Part shown: one piece after another, positions 1 to 8,927 of the stretch
Position numbering within the stretch: position 1 is the stretch's first letter
How the letters are laid out: each line of letters begins with the position of its first letter
Assembly: GCA_902984215.1 (NCBI GenBank)
Contig: CADWAF010000921.1
Coordinates: forward strand, 1-37,903
DNA: 37,903 nucleotides
From: Willaertia magna
Taxonomy: Eukaryota; Heterolobosea; Eutetramitea; Acrasida; Naegleriidae
Direction: 5' to 3'
Translations under genes and position numbers: made by a program
The notes under the pieces: model-generated
Databases searched by the model: none
What the model saw: only the letters and a program-made list of their open reading frames with translations
What the model was told of the DNA's origin: nothing

Positions 1-1936
1 ATTTATTGGTTCTTTTATGATTGCAATCGCTTTGGAAAGGTGGAATTTACATTTAAGGTTTTCTCTCTTTTTATTAAAGTTTATTGGGATGAGGAAACGT
101 TTGATTTTATTTGTAATGATGATAAGTTCTTTTACTTTATCAATGTGGTTAAGTAATAGTTGTACTACTGCAATGTTGTTACCTATTGCTAATGCTGTGA
201 TTTTAAGTATGAAAAAGAATAATCACGTTGGAAATCACGTTGATAATCACGAAAAAAATAACGTTGAAGTGAAAGATGAAAAGGAAAAGAAAGAAATTGA
301 ATCATTTGCAAAAGCATTATTTATGTCTATAGCATATAGTAGTAGTATTGGTGGAATGACAACATTAACAGGTACACCAACTAATTTAGTTTTAATTCAT
401 ACATTAAATGTACATTTTTTATCAACATTAGATCAAATACCAGTTACTTTCTTTAAATGGACATGTTATTCTTTTCCAATTAATTTTATATTTTTATTTG
501 TAACATTTATTTATTTAGTTATAATTTATTGTAGAAATTTTAAAAGTAATAATACAAAAGAAAGAGAAGAGGAAAATATTGAAATGAAAGATATTGTAAA
601 TAATGATGACAATATGATAAAGAATGAAAGTAAAGAAGATGAAAAGGAAGACGATGAGATTGAGCTAGTGAATAGTAAGAGTACTGCTTATTTATTGACA
701 GAAGAGAAAGAGGAGATTAATGAACAAGTTAATAATAATGTAGAATTACAGCAAGACGAAATGATTGAAAGTTATAATATTGAAACTAATAAAAAAGGAG
801 AAGCAGATAATATTTTTAAAAAAGAGTATTCTAAATTAGGAAAAATTAAATTTGAAGAAATTATTTTAATACTTTTATTTATTACAATGTGTTTACTATG
901 GATCTTTAGAGATTTAAAAATTGGAAGTATTTCCATTGGCTGGAATTATTTAATTTATTTAATGAATAATGGTGGAATAACTAGTGATAAACATACTTTA
1001 AATTATACAACAGATGGTACAGTTGCTATTTTAATTGGAATGTTATTGTTTTTTATTCCTTCATTTAATGAACCACCTAATCCAAAAGAAGAACATCTTG
1101 TTGTAAAGAAAGAAGAAGAAAATGTTGTAATGAAAAAGGAAAAGGAAGAAAAACAAAAATTATTGAACGACGTAGATAATAATAAATTGAATGACAGTAA
1201 TTACAATGATGAAGAAAGAAATGAAGAACCACAAGAAAATTATGATACTAACAATAACAGTGAAAATAGTGATAATAACAACAACCATCATACTAATAAC
1301 GTCAATAATAACACTCAAAGATGGAAAGTCACTGGTAGATTATTAAATTGGAAGATAGTTCAACAAGAAATGCCATGGAATATTTTGCTGTTGTTAGGTG
1401 CAGGTTTTGCATTAGCTAAAGGATTTACATCTTGTAAATTTTCTGATTTCGTTGTAAATTTAATTGTTGTAAAGTTCGATTTAGCTAACAAAATTCATCC
1501 TTATTTAATGGTATTTATAATTTGTACATGTATAAGTATATTAACTGAATTTTCAAGTAATGTTGGAACTGCAAGTATTTTATTACCTTTATTGGCGAGT
1601 ATGTCAGTTCAGATTGGACAGAATCCATTATTTTTTATGGTGCCTGCCACTTTAGCATGTTCATTTGCGTAAGTTATATTTAATTATGTAATTATAATAA
1701 TAATTAATTTTGAAAGATTTATGACACCTATTGGTACAGCACCTAATAGTTTAGCGTATGGTTATGGATATTTTTCGTTAAAAGATATGGTAATTACTGG
1801 AGTTATTTTAAATACTCTTGGATTAGTATTTTGTTTATTAGGTTTAATAATATTTGGACCTGTTTTAGATATTTCTTTAAATCAAGTACCTTCATGGGCC
1901 AATTCAACAATGATTGAAACACAAAGTCATTTTTAA
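1..1936 (+). CDS. SLC13/DASS-family sodium-coupled anion or dicarboxylate transporter, 5'-partial, two exons
   Basis: Multi-pass symporter of the divalent anion:Na+ family; substrate (dicarboxylate, citrate or sulfate) cannot be told. The reading frame is already open at base 2 and the first readable residues match an internal family segment (LERWNLHLR), so the true start lies upstream of the window. Family signatures seen: SNSCTTAMLLPI near the start, GGMTTLTGTPTNLV, and a C-terminal SNVGTASILLPL followed by SFAFMTPIGTAPN. The last signature is created only by splicing: donor GTAAGT at 1669, acceptor AG at 1715-1716 (48-nt intron), exons 1-1668 and 1717-1936, with the split codon restoring Ala. 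Three hydrophilic, Asn/Glu/Lys-rich loops interrupt the membrane core, roughly residues 65-95, 175-275 and 355-440 counted from the ATG at 17. Ends with TAA at 1936. Confidence 0.9.
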
Positions 1937-2051
1937 TGATTTTGTTTAAGTATAGTATTTTGTAAAATAAATTTGTAGCATTAGTGTTGTGGAGAACTTC
2001 ACCAATATTGTAAAAAACAGCATTTCAGTAAAAATAAAATTTTAAAAAAAA

Positions 2052-3065
2052 ATGGAATTACACAATACAGCTAATAATATTAGATCTATTATTGGAAAAG
2101 GAAAATTAATTAAATTTTTAACATATAATGAATTTAATACTTTATTATTAACGGTGGATAATGAAATTTATAAAAATTTGTGTTATGATTTAACAGATAA
2201 TTTAATTAAAAATATTAAATGTATTGAATTTTTATTTAGAGATATAATTATTGTAAATGGACAAAATAAAATTTATTTAAATTTTAGGAAATTACGTGAA
2301 CAGTATATTTTAAGAAATGAAATAATTAAATTTATAAGATGTGGACTTGATTATGCCTTTTTACTTACAAAAAATAATTATTTATTTTGTTTTGGAGAAA
2401 ATAAATATGGTCAACTCGGTTTAAAAGAAAAAAAATATTTTGATTGGGAAAATTTACAAAAAATTGAAAATTTAAAGAAAATTAAAGATTTACAATGTGG
2501 TTATTATCATTCAATTTTATTGGATAAATTTGGTAAAATTTACGGAACTGGTTACAATAATTATGGTCAATTAGGTTTAAATGATTTTATTGATAGAGAT
2601 ATATTTACAATTATTGAATTACCTTTTATAGTAATGAAAATAACTTGTTCTTTAAATAGTACTTTAATTTTAAATGAAAGTAATGAACTTTTTGGGTGCG
2701 GAAATAATGAAAATTGTGAGATTGGGTTGACTGAAAGTAAATATTGTGTTTTTACAAAAATTGTAATTTCATGTCATATTAAAAATATTTATAAATCATT
2801 TGGAAATTATAATGTAATTATTTCAGATAAAAATGAAGTTTTTGTAACAGGAATGGTAAATTCTATTAAATATTTAAAGTTTACAAAATTAAATAATATT
2901 ATAAAAGAGAAAAAACATATTTATCCGTTATTATTGAAAAAAGAATTATTAATAGTTTATAGCGATTATGAAATTTATAGTGAAAAGAAGGGATGTAGAT
3001 TTAAAAAGAATTTAATTAATTATTTAAAAGAAAGTCAACTTTATGATATAATTTTGCATTTGTAA
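2052..3065 (+). CDS. RCC1-repeat (ATS1-like beta-propeller) protein
   Basis: A 337-aa single-exon protein starting after an A-tract (AAAAAAAAATG). RCC1-type blades are recognisable by their G-x-G-x-N-x-x-x-Q-L-G core: FCFGENKYGQLGL (about residues 113-125), IYGTGYNNYGQLGL (about 163-176) and a weaker LFGCGNNENCEIGL (about 213-226). Flanking segments with aromatic or hydrophobic strands look like further degenerate blades, so a propeller of fewer than the usual seven clear repeats is likely. RCC1-like proteins act as Ran exchange factors or as general protein-interaction platforms; nothing here identifies the partner. The C-terminus, SQLYDIILHL, resembles the start of a BTB domain as found in RCC1-BTB proteins, but the stop follows at once, so the protein could be a shortened member of that group (inference). 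Confidence 0.8.
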   Translation: MELHNTANNIRSIIGKGKLIKFLTYNEFNTLLLTVDNEIYKNLCYDLTDNLIKNIKCIEFLFRDIIIVNGQNKIYLNFRKLREQYILRNEIIKFIRCGLDYAFLLTKNNYLFCFGENKYGQLGLKEKKYFDWENLQKIENLKKIKDLQCGYYHSILLDKFGKIYGTGYNNYGQLGLNDFIDRDIFTIIELPFIVMKITCSLNSTLILNESNELFGCGNNENCEIGLTESKYCVFTKIVISCHIKNIYKSFGNYNVIISDKNEVFVTGMVNSIKYLKFTKLNNIIKEKKHIYPLLLKKELLIVYSDYEIYSEKKGCRFKKNLINYLKESQLYDIILHL

Positions 3066-3121
3066 ACGGTGCAGTTTTATTTTTTTACTTTTTATTAAGA
3101 ATAAAAAACGTTTACAAAAAA

Positions 3122-4477
3122 ATGAATGCATTATTTTCGATTGATGTTCTTTATGAAATTTCACAGTTTATTTTAAATTTACGGTATTATTATAATTTAG
3201 CTTTAACAAATAAATATTTTTATAATAACATGTTATTACAAAATGAAAATAATTTGTTTCTAAAAATTCTGAGGAAATATTTAAAAATAAAAAAATTAAA
3301 TTAAATAATAATTTACCAAATTTTTTATTTAAATTAGAAAATTTAAACATTTATAATAACAATTTAGACATTTTAAGTCACTTTACAAATTTAAAAACTC
3401 TCTTTATTCATTCCTTACCACCAGGACAAATTTTACAAAATTTAACAAAATTAGAACATCTTTCTGTTTATAATAGTAATTTGCACATTGATAGTTTTTC
3501 TCATTTAAAACATTTAAAATCATTAAAAATTCAATCAGGTAGATTTCCAGAACGTTGTTTAAATGATTTAATAAATTTAATTAAATTAAAAATAACTAGA
3601 GTATTAGAATTTAAGGGTGAATATTTAGGAAATTTAAAACAGTTAAAAGAATTAAGTTTTTTTAGTTTACTAAATTTGGAGGGAAATAGTATGAATGAAT
3701 TACAAAATTTAACTAAATTGAAATTAAATAGATGTAACAATATAAGTGGTAATTTGTTACAAAATTTAAAAAATTTAGAAATACTAAAAATTGTTGATTG
3801 TTACAAAATGGAACATACTTTACAAAATATTAGTTCATTAATTAATTTAAAAAAGTTAATAGTAAAATTAAATAATATAAATTCATGTTTTGTAAAGAAT
3901 TTAATTAATTTAGAATATTCAAAAATTAAAGGGAAAGACTTACGAGATGAAGATTTTTACAATTTAAAGAATTTAAAGTATTTAAGTGTAGAAGGCATTG
4001 GAAGTATTGGTAAATGTTTTAATTATTTAAATAAATTAGAAATATTAAAATGTGATTTAAAATTAATTGAAAATTTAAATTCTATTAAACAAATTAAAAA
4101 GTTATATATTTTATCAATGCCAGATAATATACAAGATAAAGATTTGAAATAATATAGTACAACTTTATTGTCATTCAAATATTACAGGTGAATGTTTTTC
4201 TTATTTAAATAAATTAGAAAAATTAATAATTATGAATAATACAAATATTACAGATATTCATTTAGAAAATAATAATTTAGTCAACCTTACCAAATTACAG
4301 TTTGAAAAGTGTCCAAATATAATTACAGGTAAATTTTTATTAAATATGAAAAAATTAAAGAAATTAATTGCAGATTTTAAATTTGAAATTCATGAAATTA
4401 AAGAAAAAATAGAAAATGGTGTTACTTTGAGGGATATTATTAAAGAAGAAGAGGAAATGTGTGGTGGTTTATTTTGA
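3122..4477 (+). pseudogene. F-box-like / leucine-rich-repeat gene broken by two frameshifts
   Basis: The first frame (3122-3304) begins after an A-tract and encodes an F-box-like helix set (SIDVLYEISQFI, then LALTNKYFYN). It stops at 3304, but a second frame carries on without a gap: read back from 3481, codons from about 3298 encode LRRs of the type LxxLxxLxI, continuing to the TAA at 4150-4152. A third frame then takes over to the TGA at 4477 with further repeats (YLNKLEKLIIMNN). The first break sits in an A-rich homopolymer stretch around 3285-3300; the second lies near 4140-4155. No intron with the size and splice sites used by other genes here bridges either break. Either a young pseudogene, since the repeats are otherwise intact, or two indel errors in the assembly. 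A substrate-adaptor role would be expected if it is functional. Confidence 0.7.
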
Positions 4478-4496
4478 TAATAAATATTGTATTTTA

Positions 4497-4959
4497 TTAA
4501 TTATTATATGCCTTAATTGATATATCAGTATTTTTAAAGTTTTGATTGACGGTACAACAATCCTTTAATTTGTTAAAAAACAAGATTAAATCCCTACACA
4601 CTCTTTCACCTAACAAAAACGTTGAATTAAAATTTCCAAATACTGACCAATTTAAAACCATATTATTTTCTAAAAGAATGGTATTATCTGAAAATTTAAC
4701 TTCTTTTGCATATTCAACATGCTTTTCAGTATTATCTTCTCCTATACCTAATTGATTGTATCTATTGCAGCTAAAATTTTACCATTAGCCGTCACAAAAA
4801 CATAATGATTATTTTCTTTAAACATTTCCTATATTTGTTAAAACAATTAAATCTTCTGCTAAACAACTAATATCAATAATTTTTTCTTCTATGAATAAAA
4901 AATTAATTGGTTTTATTTCTTCTTCATTTAAAATGTAAGTTTGATTGGTTTTTTGACAT
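4497..4959 (-). pseudogene. Degenerate RCC1-like gene remnant
   Basis: No long open frame exists on this strand, but three short frames in the right order read as RCC1-like sequence. From an ATG at 4959 a frame stops within 12 codons. A second frame carries IIDISCLAEDLIVL and breaks near 4820. A third carries NNHYVFVTANGKILAA, and near 4767 passes into a frame with NRYNQLGIGED that is open to a TAA at 4497-4499. The phrase resembling GK-I-x-x-x-G-x-N-x-Y-N-Q-L-G is the RCC1 blade core, as in the intact gene at 2052-3065. At least three frame changes make decay more likely than sequencing error. It lies tail to tail with the broken LRR gene. The plus-strand ORF at 4546-4755 is antisense to this remnant and is not a gene. 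Confidence 0.6.
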
Positions 4960-5000
4960 TTTTTTCTGGTTTTCTTGTAAAGTTTATTGTAAAATGTTAT

Positions 5001-5519
5001 TTAAAAACAATTAGTTAATCTCTTTGCATCTTCCTTTGCATCTGGACAACTTCCATCATTTGCTTCTCTCATTAATTCTGGTAAATTAGCTTCAAGAGTT
5101 ACATGTAATTCCTCACCAGCTACTCCAAATTGATGGAAATTACAACCATTTGATTGAGTATCATTTGGATTATGTTTAATGTGTAAAATCATCTTCTTTA
5201 ATCCTAAAAATGCTTCTTTACAATCTGGATCTTTACAAAATTCTTTTGGAAGATCTTCACATAAATAATTAATCTTTCTTGAAAACTTTAAATAAAGAAT
5301 TGCATTGTCAATTGGGCCTAATTCTTCTCTTCTTGCTTTCCATTTTAAATCAGATGGAAGTGTTAAAATTGATTCCCAATCAATTAAGAAAGTCATGTTT
5401 GGGTTAATCTTTTGTAATTCTTTATTTTTATCATTTGCCTTTGAACTAAATACCTCTCTTGCTAATTTCTTGAAAGATAAACCTCCAGTTTTTGGTAAGA
5501 ATTCCTCTTCGTAGCTCAT
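5001..5519 (-). CDS. Hypothetical protein, 172 aa
   Basis: I do not recognise this protein. It is an intact single-exon frame starting MSYEEEFLPKT and ending TNCF, without signal peptide or membrane segment. Composition is balanced and soluble, with more G/C-containing codons than the flanking LRR/RCC1 genes, which suggests it is expressed and constrained. There are seven cysteines, several close together around residues 100-115 (CEDLPKEFCKDPDC), and again toward the C-terminus (NGCNFHQF, GSCPDAKE). The middle (MTFLIDWESI, then AILYLKF) looks alpha/beta. The ATG follows AATCAAA, and the region upstream to 6021 is free for a promoter. The terminal NCF could put a cysteine near the C-terminus, but it is not a CaaX box. 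Confidence 0.65.
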   Translation of the reverse strand: MSYEEEFLPKTGGLSFKKLAREVFSSKANDKNKELQKINPNMTFLIDWESILTLPSDLKWKARREELGPIDNAILYLKFSRKINYLCEDLPKEFCKDPDCKEAFLGLKKMILHIKHNPNDTQSNGCNFHQFGVAGEELHVTLEANLPELMREANDGSCPDAKEDAKRLTNCF

Positions 5520-6021
5520 TTTGATTTTTTTGTTTTACTTTAACTTGTTTTTTTGTTTTTGGATTGTTTGATAACGATTTATCCACCTTAAGTAGTAATT
5601 TGTGACTTGCTTCTTGGTTGGAACTTTAATAAAATTTTTGTAAAGTTGGAAGGATATAAACGTTGTAAAAAATTTAGATTTTTGCCGCCTCCTTTTTATG
5701 GTGGAATTCGAAACTTTGTGTTACACACAGAAAATTAAATTTTAGGGCTTCAAGTTTAAAATGTAATTCAGAGAAAATTGGCTGGTATTAAATTAACGTC
5801 CTGAGTAAGAAATACGATTTTGCTAATAAACATAAACATAATAAATAAATTTTAATCCCAACAAGAATATTGTCAATATCAGTTCTTATTAAACAACAAA
5901 TCATTACCACAATGCTATAATTTTCAAAATTACAATCGCGTAATATTTGAACATTTTCAATATTGATTATCTTTCTAAAATATCTTTCATCTAATAGTTA
6001 TTGTAATTGTACCTTTTACTA
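5520..6021. other. Intergenic region between two minus-strand genes
   Basis: About 500 bp holding the promoter side of the 172-aa gene and the 3' flank of the KH-LRR gene. T-rich tracts lie next to the ATG at 5519. A block around 5680-5800 is less AT-rich than its surroundings. A minus-strand frame without an early ATG is open from 5997 to the TAA at 5788-5790; it is reported as a finding and not called as a gene. Confidence 0.5.
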
Positions 6022-8310
6022 TTAAGAAACAATTATATCTAATAATGGTTTCTTTTCCCTTAGTATTTCAACTTCCTCTTCACAAATAAAACATCCAGCA
6101 ATATTTAAAATTTCCAAATCGTTAAGGAAAGAAAGGGGTTGAACTGTTTGAATTTGGTCACAATTACAAAGAAATAATTTCTTTAATTTGAATAAAGATT
6201 CTCCAATAATTTTAATACAACTATCTTCCACTCCAGTTTTTGATAAATCTAATATCTCTAAATTTTTACATGATTTACAAATGACAGATATCAACTCAAA
6301 AGAAAAATTACCATTTGATTTCAAATTTAAATTCTCTAAATAATGTAAATCATTAAATTGTGTAGAAATTTTATCTGTTAAATTTGAATTTTCAGATAAA
6401 TCCAATTCTTTTAATTCTTTTAATTGAGATAGGTTCGTTAGAGAATGATCAAATATTTTACAATCTGATAGATTTAAACGTTCAACTTTCTTTATGTAAG
6501 AGAGAATATCAGGTAGATGATAAGCAATATTTTTTACTTGAGAAATATTTAAATCTTTTAAATATTCCAATTTTTGGGTAATTAAATGTAAATCTACAAT
6601 TGCAGTTCTGGAAACATCTAATCTTTCAATTTTTGGTAAGTTAATTAAAATTTCATGAGCATTAATGTGATTAATTTCACTTATATTTAAATCTATTAGA
6701 TTTTCTAAACTACTCATTGATGGATGTAAACTTAATTTATAATTACCTCTCATATTTAAATGTGTCAGTTGAGTTAAATCTTTTTAAAAAATAATTATTT
6801 ATAAATGGTTTTATACAACTTACTTTTTAAATTGTAAAGTCCTTCTGTAGTTAAAGTATTTGAATTTATAAATTCAAAATTTAAATATCTTAATTTAATT
6901 AAATGTTTACAAATTTCATTAAAATGAAAATCAGATAAAATTTTAGAATATGAAATATCTAAATGTGTTAATTCTGTAAATCTAACTATAAATGGAAAGG
7001 GATCTAAAATTAAATTTCTTTTTGTAATTTTCTCTGAAAATGAACCTTGAACAAATAATTTTTGTAAACTCTTTTCAAAATGAATTAAAGTCTCATTAAG
7101 CGTTCTTAATGTTAATCTATCGCAAAATGAAATACTTTAACACAAAATAATAAATTAAATAAATTATTAACAAAATATCAAATACGTACTCTAACTCTTG
7201 TAATTCATTTATCTTCTCAAATGTTCTTTTCATCCCAATGTCCGTAATTTTCCCACAATTCGTTAATTTTAATTTATTTATCCCACTATTCTCTACGATG
7301 GCACTTAAAAAACTATCATGTAAAACATTCTCCTTTACTTGCATATCTAGAAGGGAGTATCTAATTTTATCAGGTAATGGATATAATTCTTTTAAAAAGA
7401 ATTTTGAGTTGTAATGAATATAATTTACACAAATATCGTACAGTGCGGTATAGTTTTTTAATATTATAGAATGTTTTTTAAATTTTGTGCTTTTTGTAAT
7501 AATTTCTTCACTTTTTATACTATTTTTAGGTAAAGGTAAAGAATGATAATTAAAAATTAAAAATAATTTTTCTAAAATTAATTTACAATCTTTAATATTA
7601 CCATTAAATTCATATTGTAAAATTTCTTCATTAAATTGATATTTAAATTTAATTAAATTATTTTCATTTTGAATATCTTTAAAATAAAATAAATATTCAT
7701 TTGCCTTTTTTATAATATTAGGAACATAAGTATCTAATTGTAAAAAACAATGAATTTCATCAAAATAATGATTAATATAACCAAAAGAGTTTTCAAATAG
7801 AAATGGTAGAATTACCGTAAATATTAATTTAATAGTTCCATAGATAGTAATTTCATTTGTAATATCATTAAATCTTATTTGGGTTTCCTTATTTGTTTTA
7901 TGATAAAGATGATTTAATTTTTTCTTGTTTTTTCCAATTATCTTTCCAAAAAGGAAAGAAGGAATTTTAACTATACAAGTCAATTTCATTTCTGTATATT
8001 CATTAGGCATGAAACGAATTACTTGTTGTAAATAATTATTATTACCATAATGGTTAGTATTCTTTTTGTTATTATTGTTATGTAAATAATTATTACTAGT
8101 CCGCATATAATTGTTATTATTTGCAATTTCTTTCTTATACTTGTAAAAAGGCTTCTCTTGCTTTTCTGTTTTTCCTATATTTTCATTAACATCACTTGTA
8201 TTTGTACTTTCTATATTTAAGAAACGCCATGATTTAACTAAATCAGATTCATCCTCTTCTTCTAGGTAACTAGGTGATATTGGATTATTCTCATCTTCCT
8301 CTCTTAACAT
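6022..8310 (-). CDS. KH-domain plus leucine-rich-repeat protein, three exons
   Basis: Spliced model: exon 1 8310-7190, intron 7189-7135 (55 nt, GTACGT donor), exon 2 7134-6824, intron 6823-6780 (44 nt, GTAAGT donor), exon 3 6779-6022; 729 aa. Phases agree at both junctions and splicing creates good LRR text (LQELDISFCDRLT at junction 1, LKNLTQLTHLNM at junction 2), which supports the model strongly. Domain order: acidic, Asn-rich N-terminus (1-105), then a KH-like motif IPSFLFGKIIGKNKKKLNHL (about 117-136) followed by TQIRF and EITIYG, then about 170 residues of helical sequence, then LRRs from about 345 to the end. The loop expected to be GxxG reads G-K-N-K, so RNA binding may be altered; ASCC1-like KH domains show similar IIGK text. 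RNA-binding or RNA-processing adaptor is a guess. Confidence 0.8.
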
Positions 8311-8498
8311 TTGTTAGTTAGCAAACAAAAACACTACCGTAACACGCAGTAAGAATAATAAAATAAGTATAGTTTGTTTTTTATGAGTTGTACAGACCAA
8401 ATAGTCTTCTTAAAAGATTATGTTAACATAATTAAATGGAAGAATCTTCCAATCCATTACTTTGAAAGGGTTTCTTTAAAAATTCCAAAAAAAACAAT

Positions 8499-8825
8499 TT
8501 AAGTAATAACTTTTTTTAATTGTTTAAAAATAACTAATTGTAATAATTTGCTATTCCGAGGTATTGTATATTCAAATCGGAATACATGATGGTTATTAAC
8601 ACAAAATACTATTGACACTTTGTTTTTATGATATTTTTTGTTGACAGCAAAGATGGGAATACCAGGCTTAACTTTCCTATCCGGTTTAGCTTTTTTTCGT
8701 CCAGTGGAATTCATATGTCTTTGTTGTAAGAAACAATGAAATAAACAACTCCTTACCGGCAGGTTGTGTGATTGAAGTCTCACAAGAACGCCAGCGCTTA
8801 AAAATAAAATCAAAAAAATAGGCAA
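8499..8825 (-). CDS. Possible small protein, 108 aa (or 71 aa from an internal ATG)
   Basis: An open frame in the 617-bp gap between two divergent genes (starts at 8310 minus and 8928 plus). I do not recognise it. The N-terminal 20 residues are hydrophobic and could be a signal or anchor, then the frame becomes basic (MNSTGRKKAKPDRKVKPG from the internal ATG at 8714) and ends with hydrophobic/basic sequence. A donor-like GTAAGG occurs within the frame near 8755 and an AAAG follows about 38 nt later, so the first part might be split or untranslated. No homology supports coding; the basic middle and sequence less AT-rich than the usual spacer are the only positive signs. Confidence 0.3.
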   Translation of the reverse strand: MPIFLILFLSAGVLVRLQSHNLPVRSCLFHCFLQQRHMNSTGRKKAKPDRKVKPGIPIFAVNKKYHKNKVSIVFCVNNHHVFRFEYTIPRNSKLLQLVIFKQLKKVIT

Positions 8826-8927
8826 AAATATTTTAAAACAAAAGCCTTTTGTTTCTATCTGTTCTTTAGTTTGAATAACAACAATCCGATAATAATTTAT
8901 TTAAATTAAAAATACCTTCAGATTAAA

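Noticed and set aside
4150..4190. A 30-nt intron (GTACAA to ACAG) to explain the second LRR break
   Set aside because: The TAA at 4150 precedes the would-be donor, and the length is well below the 44-65 nt of introns seen here.
4546..4755. Plus-strand frame of 69 codons
   Set aside because: It has no ATG start and is antisense to the RCC1-like remnant, which reads better on the minus strand.
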